From the NCBI GenBank assembly GCA_038145405.1, contig JAYQPQ010000002.1:8602-72601 (forward strand): 64,000 nt of DNA, in the 5' to 3' direction. The DNA is from JAYQPQ01 sp038145405 (GTDB lineage Bacteria; Pseudomonadota; Gammaproteobacteria; Pseudomonadales; GM7GCV1). The notes under the pieces were generated by a model. It did no database searches. It had not been told where the DNA came from and worked only from the letters and a program-made list of their open reading frames with translations. This document shows positions 18,338 to 25,786 of the stretch, one piece after another (within the stretch, counting starts at the first letter, position 1; each line of letters starts with the position of its first letter). A program made the position numbers and the translations under genes.

Positions 18338-19693
18338 CTAGCCGTTGATATCCCGGCGAATCGCATCGATATCAATACCGGAGGCGCGCAATTGACGCTC
18401 GCGCGCCGCTTCGCTTTCCGTGTAGCGAATCCAGGTGCGTGCGTACTCGATGCTGTCGGCATCGCGCACGGCACGGAACAAGCGCAGGGCTTCATCGTAA
18501 CGATACATGTAAAGCAGGGAGATGCCGGCTTGCAGACGCACTGCATCGGGCTCTTCCAAACCGCCCTTTTCCAGAGCTTCCATTGCCGCTTCGTAGCCTT
18601 CCCCGTAGCGCTCCATGGAGTTATAGATATTGGCCAGACGGGCAAAAGACTCGCCGTTTTCTGCCAGCTGAGCTGCACGCTCCATCCAGGTTAGTGCCTT
18701 ATTGAAGTCATGCGCGGTGTAATAAGCCTGGCCGATGATTTGAAAATTCTTTTCATTCTCTTCGATCAGGCCGTCTTCCATGCCCTTGATGATGACTTCT
18801 GCACCCTGTACAGGGGCACCTTTGGACATATACATAAAGCCCAGGCCCAGTGCCTGACTCTCTGAGGTCAAGCCACCTTGCAGCCAGGCCAGGTCATAAG
18901 CGGCCATTTGCTGGTCGATCTGCTCGAGTTCGGCGTACATACCACCCAGTTCTCGCCAGTAGCGGACATTGGGATAATAAACAATCAGCTTTTTGAGAAT
19001 CTCAATAACCTTGGGAAAGTTATTGCGGGTGTAGTAGATGGTGCGCTGAATGGCGTACCAGTTCTCCTGACCGATTTCACCGATATCCTCGCGCATGGTG
19101 ATGGCGCGCTCGATATAGCTCAATGAATTGTCGAAGTCTTCCAGGCTGTAGTAGATGGTTCCGATCAGCGCATAGTCATTGGCGCCGATAATGGTCTGGT
19201 AGGACATCCACTCGAGATAGAGGTCCAGTGCCTGCTGGTACTCCTCGTCAATCATGTGCAACTGGGCCAGCGTCTTGATGGTACGAACCACCAGTGGCGC
19301 GTTGGCCTCAGGCTCGTCGATCACGCGACGGTAATAGCCTTTGGCCTGTTGATTATCTTCCAACAAGTAGTAGATAAAACCGTAAAGATTATAGACCTCA
19401 GCCTTTTCGTGGCTGGGCAGACGATCCACGTTGACCTTGCGAATTTCAACCAGCGCTGCTTGCGGATTGGGTTCCGGTACCGGCCCACCCTCCACTTCGG
19501 GTTCTGGCGCCAGGAAAGCGCGTACCGGATCCAGTGCTCTTGCCGTGGTCGGGCTCAAGGCACGAACGCGGGCGGTTTCGACATCTTCAAAGCGGCGCTC
19601 TTCTTCCTGAGCCTGCAAGGGCAGACTCGTTACCGCCGAGATAGCCATCAGGGCGGCTACGAAGGTAGCCTGTAGCTTAAAGTTAATGCCCAT
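18338..19693 (-). CDS. Tetratricopeptide-repeat protein of the TonB2 cluster
   Basis: The 451-residue protein begins with a secretion signal (FVAALMAISAVTSLPLQAQ), so it is periplasmic. The rest is mostly helical repeats with TPR character (for example YNLYGFIYYLLEDNQQAKGY, IGTIYYSLEDFDNSLSYIER). It is the last gene after DUF3450, ttpC, exbB, exbD and tonB2. A TPR protein in this place is common in marine gammaproteobacterial TonB2-type clusters, where it probably aids assembly or links to outer-membrane receptors. Its precise function is not established. Confidence 0.85.
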   Translation of the reverse strand: MGINFKLQATFVAALMAISAVTSLPLQAQEEERRFEDVETARVRALSPTTARALDPVRAFLAPEPEVEGGPVPEPNPQAALVEIRKVNVDRLPSHEKAEVYNLYGFIYYLLEDNQQAKGYYRRVIDEPEANAPLVVRTIKTLAQLHMIDEEYQQALDLYLEWMSYQTIIGANDYALIGTIYYSLEDFDNSLSYIERAITMREDIGEIGQENWYAIQRTIYYTRNNFPKVIEILKKLIVYYPNVRYWRELGGMYAELEQIDQQMAAYDLAWLQGGLTSESQALGLGFMYMSKGAPVQGAEVIIKGMEDGLIEENEKNFQIIGQAYYTAHDFNKALTWMERAAQLAENGESFARLANIYNSMERYGEGYEAAMEALEKGGLEEPDAVRLQAGISLLYMYRYDEALRLFRAVRDADSIEYARTWIRYTESEAARERQLRASGIDIDAIRRDING

Positions 19694-19732
19694 ATCTCCC
19701 TCTAACTCCTCATCAACTGACGCGCAAAAACC

Positions 19733-20356
19733 TTAGCGCTCGTCAGCCATCTCAAAGGTGAATTTATACTGGTGCGCGACCTCGACGGGCCGGCCGTCGA
19801 TGATACGCGGGCGATACTTGAGTTTTTCGGCAGCCCGGATACTGTCACGCAGGAACACCGAGTTGGTGCATTCCACTTCGACGATGTCAGCGGTGGTACC
19901 GGCGGTGGTAATGGTAAAGCCCACCACGCAGTAACCCTCCAGGCCACGCTCGGCAGCGCGCGCCGGGTAATTGGGCTGAATCGCCACCAGCGGAATAATA
20001 TCGCCATCGCTAAATGCGGTGCCAATGTTGATTTCCACACTGGTATCGGCACGTGCCACAGAAATATTGACCGAATCCATGCTGGCATCCAGCTCCATGG
20101 TGATATCCGGAATTTCCGGCTGTTCTTCCGGCTCTTCAATTTCCTCGACCTGGCGCTCCTTGACCTGGTCTTCAATCACCTCATCTTCCTGCCAGATATC
20201 ACCGATGTTGATACGCTCGGTTTCCTCCGGTTCTTGCAGATCGGCATTGATCAACGCCTGCATCAGAAACAGGAGGAAAAAGGTCACCACCACCGCCAAC
20301 AGGGCGGAGGGGATCAGCAAAAGGTAGCCAGGCTGGCCTGAACCATTGAGCTTCAT
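19733..20356 (-). CDS. tonB2: TonB2-type energy transducer (paralogue 2)
   Basis: A 207-residue TonB protein with an N-terminal anchor (GYLLLIPSALLAVVVTFFLL), a highly acidic linker rich in Glu and Val (residues ~45-85), and a TonB C-terminal domain (LVAIQPNYPARAAERGLEGY, LKYRPRIIDGRPV). Like its paralogue it has a cysteine after EGY and another ~20 residues on. The ATG at 20356 has AGGAGGG 6 bases upstream, better than the TTG at 20362. It overlaps the end of exbD closely and is thus part of the energising complex. Confidence 0.92.
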   Translation of the reverse strand: MKLNGSGQPGYLLLIPSALLAVVVTFFLLFLMQALINADLQEPEETERINIGDIWQEDEVIEDQVKERQVEEIEEPEEQPEIPDITMELDASMDSVNISVARADTSVEINIGTAFSDGDIIPLVAIQPNYPARAAERGLEGYCVVGFTITTAGTTADIVEVECTNSVFLRDSIRAAEKLKYRPRIIDGRPVEVAHQYKFTFEMADER

Positions 20357-20358
20357 TA

Positions 20359-20760
20359 TCAACCCTCCTCTGCAGAAATTTGCACGAGTTCAACGCCCAC
20401 ATCCTTGGCTGCATCTGCTACGGCTGCAATCTGGCGCACCTGGGCATCCTGGTCGGCTTGAATGACCAGTGCACCCTTAGGGTTATCTGCATAAAGCGCG
20501 GCGATGCTCGTGCGCAGGAAGCGGGGGTCAATCTGCTCGCGGTTGATCCAGATATTGCTGTTGGCGTCGATAGCTACCAGCATGCTGGGCTTCAAGTCCT
20601 CAGCGTTACCCGCCAGCGGCTTAAGCACGTCGGTTCCCGGCAGCTTAATAAAGGTCGCCGTCACGATAAAGAAAATCAGCATGATAAAGACCACGTCCAA
20701 CATGGGCGTCAGGTCGATTTGCTGTTCTTCGGGTGAACTGGTTTGCCTTCTCTGTCTCAT
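20359..20760 (-). CDS. exbD2: Biopolymer transport protein ExbD2
   Basis: ExbD works with ExbB to turn the proton gradient into force on TonB. The 133 residues hold a short cytoplasmic tail, one membrane helix with the conserved aspartate (LTPMLDVVFIMLIFFIVTATF region; Asp in PMLDVVF), and a periplasmic domain. The PMLDVV pattern is the family hallmark. It lies between exbB2 and tonB2 with only a few bases on either side. Confidence 0.94.
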   Translation of the reverse strand: MRQRRQTSSPEEQQIDLTPMLDVVFIMLIFFIVTATFIKLPGTDVLKPLAGNAEDLKPSMLVAIDANSNIWINREQIDPRFLRTSIAALYADNPKGALVIQADQDAQVRQIAAVADAAKDVGVELVQISAEEG

Positions 20761-20783
20761 ATTCGTTTGACCTCAAAGTCGCC

Positions 20784-21314
20784 CTAATGATCCATGGTCA
20801 TATGATCTTCGAGCAGTGCAGTTTCCTTGTCGGCGATACGGTTCAGGTAGGTGTCGGCAAAAACGCCGGCGATGGCTACCACCATGCCCGACAGTGTCGG
20901 GATGGTAGCGCGGAACACACCGCCAGCCATTTGGCGGGCGTCGCCGCCACCGGTGATGGCCATGACCTCAAATACGGAGATCATGCCTGTTACCGTACCC
21001 AACAAACCGAAAAGGGGAGCTACAGCCACCATGGTTTTGACCATGGGCAGACTCGCGCGCACCTTTTCACTGGCTTCGGAAATCAACTTCTCACGGACCT
21101 TGTGAGCGAACCAGGAGGTGCGCTCGGCGCGCGTCTCCCAGATAGAAATGGCAAGGTTCACGTCAGCTTGCACGCCGCCGCCCTTGTAGTACCAAATGCG
21201 CTCGACAATCAGCGTCCACATGGCAAAGGCCAGGCCAGCGATGGCCCAGAGCACCGGGCCACCCATTTCCATGTAGCGTGAAATCGCTTCAAGCGAATCG
21301 TAGAACCACAACAT
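20784..21314 (-). CDS. exbB2: MotA/TolQ/ExbB-family proton channel, ExbB2
   Basis: The 176-residue protein has three membrane spans and the family motif VAPLFGLLGTVTGMISVFE, which lines the ion path. It pairs with ExbD2 to energise TonB2. Its short length and position right after the longer ExbB-like gene match the TonB2 systems of Vibrio and other marine bacteria. Spacing to ttpC is 2 bases. Confidence 0.94.
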   Translation of the reverse strand: MLWFYDSLEAISRYMEMGGPVLWAIAGLAFAMWTLIVERIWYYKGGGVQADVNLAISIWETRAERTSWFAHKVREKLISEASEKVRASLPMVKTMVAVAPLFGLLGTVTGMISVFEVMAITGGGDARQMAGGVFRATIPTLSGMVVAIAGVFADTYLNRIADKETALLEDHMTMDH

Positions 21315-21316
21315 GG

Positions 21317-22684
21317 TTACTTGGCCTCAGCCCGCTCCGCCACGATACCTGCCGACTGCTCATCCAGAATATGGATGATGCGCATGGCGCGGCTATTGAG
21401 CAGCGTGTGCAGAAGCACGGTGGGGATAGCCACCACAAGGCCCAGTACGGTGGTTACCAGAGCCTGGGAAATACCACCAGCCATGCCCTGTACGTCGCCG
21501 GCACCGAAGAGGGTAATGCCCTGGAACACGATGATCATACCGGTCACCGTACCCAGCAGACCCAGCAGGGGCGCCACTGCGGCAATAATCTTGATCACAT
21601 TCAGCCAGGACTCGATGCGCGGACGCTCCTTAAGGATGGCCTCACCCAGCTTCAGCTCCAGTGTTTCTACATCGGCGCTGCGGCTGTTTTCGTAAACCTT
21701 CAGCACGCGACCCAGCGGGTTGTCTTCGTTGGCAACCTTGGATTTGAGCTGGCGACTTACCTTGCCGCTGATGGTCATCAGGTCGAACAGACGAATCAGC
21801 GAGATGATGACGGCAATGACGAACAATCCGGTAATCACGTATCCCACGTAACCGCCCTGATGCCATTTCTCAACCAGGGTCGGCGTGGCAATGATGGCGC
21901 GCAGGAAGCTGCCGCCATTGGGGCCGGTCGGGTCTAAGCCCACGCGGGTGAAGCCACTGCTTTCGTCTTGCAGGTCGCTGGCACCGCTCAGATAGCGGCC
22001 GGCCGGCTGGCTCGGCAGCACAGAAATGAGCTTGGTGCCCGGATCGTAAGCCAGGTATTCGCCCTCGGAAAGGAGGTTGTAGTTGCCCACGCGAATCACT
22101 TCGCGCTGCTGTTGCTGGCCATCGGGGGTCACCACGGTAGCGTTAAAACGCACCACTTCGCTGGAGTAAATAATTTCGTCCAGGGTTTCGGCCCAGAGGC
22201 GCTGTACTTCGGCAACCGTCGGCAATCGGGTGGTACTGGACATCTTCTCGATCATGGGATCGATAAAGTCCGTACGCGCAGGAAATTGCGCAGAGGTGAT
22301 GGACAGATCGATGGTTTCGCGCACGTCACCGGCAAAGCCAGTCAGATGACCAAAGAGTTCGCGCAGGGTACCCAGACGCTCGGAGAGCTGCTGAGAACGG
22401 TCGGCAATGGCGATTTCATTGGCGTCGTACTGATCTTTCAACTGCTCGCTGCGGCGCTCGAGGGCGGCGCGATCGGCGTTAGCTTCCTGCAGCAGGCGCT
22501 GCTGGTTGGCACGATTCTGGCGAAACTCGGCTTCGCGTTGGCGTAATTGTTGGTCCTGGATCTCGGTCGCTGAGCGAACGATAGCCATCAGTTCTTGCAG
22601 GCTGGCAGCAGCCGGCTGTTCCTGGGCCTGTAGCGACCCGGAGACCAGTACGGCAGCAATCGCAGTTAGAATTAACTTCTTCAT
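21317..22684 (-). CDS. ttpC: TtpC-like ExbB-family protein with periplasmic coiled-coil N-domain
   Basis: The 455 residues start with a signal peptide (LILTAIAAVLVSGSLQAQ). A long helical, charged segment follows (~25-110), then a soluble domain, and the C-terminal half is a MotA/TolQ/ExbB channel (AAVAPLLGLLGTVTGMIIVFQ). This is the layout of TtpC, the accessory protein essential for the TonB2 system in Vibrio. It most likely couples or stabilises the ExbB2-ExbD2-TonB2 complex. It begins 3 bases after the DUF3450 stop. Confidence 0.9.
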   Translation of the reverse strand: MKKLILTAIAAVLVSGSLQAQEQPAAASLQELMAIVRSATEIQDQQLRQREAEFRQNRANQQRLLQEANADRAALERRSEQLKDQYDANEIAIADRSQQLSERLGTLRELFGHLTGFAGDVRETIDLSITSAQFPARTDFIDPMIEKMSSTTRLPTVAEVQRLWAETLDEIIYSSEVVRFNATVVTPDGQQQQREVIRVGNYNLLSEGEYLAYDPGTKLISVLPSQPAGRYLSGASDLQDESSGFTRVGLDPTGPNGGSFLRAIIATPTLVEKWHQGGYVGYVITGLFVIAVIISLIRLFDLMTISGKVSRQLKSKVANEDNPLGRVLKVYENSRSADVETLELKLGEAILKERPRIESWLNVIKIIAAVAPLLGLLGTVTGMIIVFQGITLFGAGDVQGMAGGISQALVTTVLGLVVAIPTVLLHTLLNSRAMRIIHILDEQSAGIVAERAEAK

Positions 22685-22687
22685 TTC

Positions 22688-23464
22688 TTACCCCTTAGGC
22701 GCCGCGATGGGCAGGCTCATGATATCGATGGCAGCTTGCTGCTTGGCGATGCGCAAGCCATTGGCGACTGCACTTTTGTAGGCGCCGGATGGCAACTGCT
22801 CCCACTCCTCGGTGGTGGCGTTCCAAGCACCGGTGATGGCCTGATCCTTGGTTTGGTACATCAGCGCGATTCGGCCGACGCGCAGAATATCGACTTCTAG
22901 TTCGATGCCATTGATGACCACGGTATCAGAATAGTTTTCAATATTTTTGCCGTAGTCGGTTTCGATGCGATAGGCCTCGAGAATCTGACGGAATTTCTCG
23001 GCGGTGGTCAGGTCAGAGCGCTCCATGTTGGCGGCCAGGCGCTCGACGCGCTCGCGGCGCTCTTCGAGACTGAAGGGCAGATCCATTTCGACAAACTGGG
23101 CGAGGGCATCAACCATTTGCAGCTGCAGCGGTACCAGGTTCACTTCCATGCTGGTGGCTTCATCGATGGACTGTGCCAGATCGGCCAGCTGCTGAACCTG
23201 ATCGGCGATCTGCAGTTCGAGCTGAGCGTTATAAACGCGCAGGTTTTCGATCTGCTTCAGCACTTGTCGGTAGTCGACAATGACCTGATCGGTTTCGTTG
23301 GCGATGGCATCAACGCGTTGCTGCGAGTCGGCGGCTTGTTGAATGCGCGCACTGTCTGCTTGCGTGACGCCATCGACTGACTGGGCGGAAGCCTGACCCA
23401 TGAGCGCCAGGCTCAGGGCTGCTCCGGCCAGGGAAGCGAAATATTTCAGTCGCATATGATTCAT
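22688..23464 (-). CDS. DUF3450 periplasmic protein, first gene of the TonB2 cluster
   Basis: The 258-residue protein has a signal peptide (ASLAGAALSLALMGQASAQ) and a long coiled-coil helix rich in Gln, Leu and Asp (residues ~35-115), then a DUF3450 body. Members almost always precede ttpC-exbB-exbD-tonB, and a role in that complex is inferred from this linkage only. I chose the ATG at 23464, which has GAGGGA 5 bases upstream; a longer frame begins at 23503 without a site. About 180 bases of AT-richer DNA separate it from folA and should hold the cluster promoter. I see no clear Fur box there. Confidence 0.88.
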   Translation of the reverse strand: MNHMRLKYFASLAGAALSLALMGQASAQSVDGVTQADSARIQQAADSQQRVDAIANETDQVIVDYRQVLKQIENLRVYNAQLELQIADQVQQLADLAQSIDEATSMEVNLVPLQLQMVDALAQFVEMDLPFSLEERRERVERLAANMERSDLTTAEKFRQILEAYRIETDYGKNIENYSDTVVINGIELEVDILRVGRIALMYQTKDQAITGAWNATTEEWEQLPSGAYKSAVANGLRIAKQQAAIDIMSLPIAAPKG

Positions 23465-23646
23465 GATTCCCTCGGTACTAAAATTACTGAATATTGATCT
23501 CACTGCTCATTCCTCTGACGAGGCATGGCACCAGATTTTTTAAGGGTGACGAATTGCTCGCCCTCTGCGCTTGACGCGCAAAGGAAGCCAGATAGCGTAA
23601 ATTGAAAATTGAATAACTTCTACCCTGACCCGGATGTTAGCACTAT

Positions 23647-24150
23647 CTATGCGCATTTCTCCAGTGTTTGGAAGCAAATTTGCAGCCCTCCATCTACTTC
23701 GAACTGAGAGTCCACTACAGACCACTCTTGACCCAGTTCGGGAAACCTCGCGTCACCCTCCGGGGCGCGGGGGATCAATGTTCGGTAGATTCTGTCGGCC
23801 CTGTCAAGAAAAAGAGTGTAAAGCTCGGCGCCGCCCGCCACCATGATTTCTGTGGCGCCCACCTGCTGCGCCACCTCATCGGCACGCAGCAGCGCCGCTT
23901 CGGCACTAAGAACTACATCCACGCCGGGAGCCGACCAGGTGGCGTCCCGCGTCAATACAATAAAGTGTCGGCCCGGCAGCGGGCGGCCAATGGAGTCAAA
24001 GGTCTTGCGCCCGAGAACAACTGGCTTGCCCATAGTTATGGCTTTGAAGTGGCGCAAGTCCGCGGGCAGGTGCCAGGGCATCTGGTTATCGCGGCCGATG
24101 ACACCGTTTTCGGCAACTGCGACGATAAGACAGAGTTGGGGTTTTCTCAT
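23647..24150 (-). CDS. folA: Dihydrofolate reductase
   Basis: FolA reduces dihydrofolate with NADPH, restoring the folate oxidised by ThyA. From the ATG at 24150 the protein is 167 residues, near the usual 160. LIVAVAENGVIG lies at 8-19, then MPWHLPADLRHF with the substrate Asp, GRKTFDSIG for the cofactor, and GGAELY near 112. The ATG overlaps the thyA stop (ATGA), so the pair is translationally coupled. An upstream in-frame start at 24183 lies inside thyA and is unlikely. Confidence 0.95.
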   Translation of the reverse strand: MRKPQLCLIVAVAENGVIGRDNQMPWHLPADLRHFKAITMGKPVVLGRKTFDSIGRPLPGRHFIVLTRDATWSAPGVDVVLSAEAALLRADEVAQQVGATEIMVAGGAELYTLFLDRADRIYRTLIPRAPEGDARFPELGQEWSVVDSQFEVDGGLQICFQTLEKCA

Positions 24151-24998
24151 ACGGAGAAGGGGTACTCGATAGGGTCGTGGCACTGGTATCCGACCAGCTT
24201 AAAATCCTCAAGACTAACCCAGGTTTCGAGATCTTCCAGCGAGCGGATTTCGGGATTGATTTCCAGCTGCGGCGAGGGAAAGGGTTCGCGCTTTAACTGC
24301 ACATCCCGCATCAACGCAAGCTGGTCTTCGTAGATGTGAGCGTTGACGATTTTGTGATACGCCAAGGCGGGTCGATGCCCGGTGATCTGGGCAATCAGCG
24401 CCAATAGGGTAAATACCTGCACCTGGTTAAAATTCAGTCCGAGCGGCACATCGCAGGAGCGCTGATAGCTGGTCAGAAAGAGTTCATCGCCGACCAATGA
24501 AAAGGTATGGGTGTGCATGCAGGGACGCAGGCAGCCAAGCTCAAATTCGCCGGGGTTATAGAAGGTCAGTATCTCGCCGCGATCGTCGATACCGCTGGTC
24601 AGGTTGTCCACCAATTTGCGCAACTGATCAAGGGGCTCGCCGGATGGTCGGCGCCAGGCGCGACCCTGCACCCCGTATACGCGGCCCATATCATCCTCTC
24701 CGCGTCGCGCCGGGTTAGTAAGCCAGGCGGGGTTCTGATTGGCGTTGGCATCCCAGCTGCGCGTGCCGAGGGCGCGAAAGTCAGCAGCACTGTCATAGCC
24801 GCGCAAATAGCCAAGCAGTTCAGCGATGGCTGCCTTCCAGTAGCTTTTGCGCGTGGTCACCAGCGGAAAGACGTTACCGCCCACGTCGTAGCACAGGTCG
24901 GCATTGATTGCCGTCAGGCAACGCTTGCCGGTGCGCGCGTTCTCCACCCAGGCCCCCCCATCGACAATGCGCCGGCACAAATCCAGATATTGCTTCAC
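24147..24998 (-). CDS. thyA: Thymidylate synthase
   Basis: ThyA methylates dUMP to dTMP using methylene-tetrahydrofolate. I place the start at GTG 24998, giving KQYLDLCRRIVDGG after the first residue, the usual ThyA opening, and 283 residues. The catalytic Cys lies in LRPCMHTHT, and YQRSCDVPLGLNFN is the phosphate/dUMP-binding motif. The GTG overlaps the lgt stop (GTGA). A longer frame to 25091 runs inside lgt and is rejected. Confidence 0.95.
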   Translation of the reverse strand: MKQYLDLCRRIVDGGAWVENARTGKRCLTAINADLCYDVGGNVFPLVTTRKSYWKAAIAELLGYLRGYDSAADFRALGTRSWDANANQNPAWLTNPARRGEDDMGRVYGVQGRAWRRPSGEPLDQLRKLVDNLTSGIDDRGEILTFYNPGEFELGCLRPCMHTHTFSLVGDELFLTSYQRSCDVPLGLNFNQVQVFTLLALIAQITGHRPALAYHKIVNAHIYEDQLALMRDVQLKREPFPSPQLEINPEIRSLEDLETWVSLEDFKLVGYQCHDPIEYPFSV

Positions 24999-25786
24999 GC
25001 CGGTCGCCTCGCTGCCCGTTGCGCCAATATCAACAGGCCGAGCCCAACCAGAATCATGGGTACCGAAAGCAACTGGCCGCGCGTCATCCAACCAAAAAGC
25101 AGGATGCTGATGTGGGCATCAGGCTCGCGGGCAAACTCCACCACAAACCGCGCCAAACCGTAGAGCAGCAGGAAGACGCCGGAGATCATGCCGGCCTGCC
25201 GCGGGCGTCGCGACAAGAAAAGGAGAATGGCGAACAGAACGACGCCCTCCAAGATGGCCTCGTATAGTTGCGAGGGGTGGCGGGGCAGTTGAAAGGGATC
25301 GCGTGGAAAGACCATGGCATACCAACCGGTGGTAGGCCGCCCCCAGAGCTCCTGTCCAACAAAATTGGCGATACGTCCGAGGAACAAACCGATCGGCACC
25401 GCAGGCGCTACCCGATCCGACAGAACCAGAAAGGGGATAGCCTGGCGCCGGGCAAACAACAACATCGCCAGGATCACGCCGACCAGTCCGCCGTGAAAGG
25501 ACATGCCACCCTCCCAAACGCGCAGCAGCCACAGCGGGTCCGTCAAAAACTGGTCGAACTTGTACAGGAACACGTAGCCAAGGCGGCCGCCCAACACCAC
25601 GCCCAGCGCACCGTAAAACACCAGATCTTCGATCTGCTCCGCGCGCAGCGGGCTCCAGGGCTGTTGGGTGCGCTGACGCAGCAGTAGCCAGACGAGCACA
25701 AAGCTGGCTAGGTAGGCCAAGCCATACCAATGCACCTGGAGCGGACCCAAACTGAAGGCAACCGGGTCGATAGAGGGATAGCGCAT
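24995..25786 (-). CDS. lgt: Phosphatidylglycerol-prolipoprotein diacylglyceryl transferase
   Basis: Lgt attaches diacylglycerol to the lipobox cysteine of prolipoproteins in the inner membrane. The 263 residues form seven or so membrane helices. HGGLVGVILAM and GRIANFVGQELWGRPT are family signatures, the latter with the conserved Arg and Asn. Its ATG overlaps the ptsP stop by one base (TGATG), and its stop overlaps the thyA GTG, so the three are coupled. Confidence 0.96.
   Translation of the reverse strand: MRYPSIDPVAFSLGPLQVHWYGLAYLASFVLVWLLLRQRTQQPWSPLRAEQIEDLVFYGALGVVLGGRLGYVFLYKFDQFLTDPLWLLRVWEGGMSFHGGLVGVILAMLLFARRQAIPFLVLSDRVAPAVPIGLFLGRIANFVGQELWGRPTTGWYAMVFPRDPFQLPRHPSQLYEAILEGVVLFAILLFLSRRPRQAGMISGVFLLLYGLARFVVEFAREPDAHISILLFGWMTRGQLLSVPMILVGLGLLILAQRAARRPA

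Noticed and set aside
23465..23646. Search for a Fur box before the TonB2 cluster
   Set aside because: The gap has AT-rich repeats (AAATTGA twice) but nothing close to the Fur consensus.
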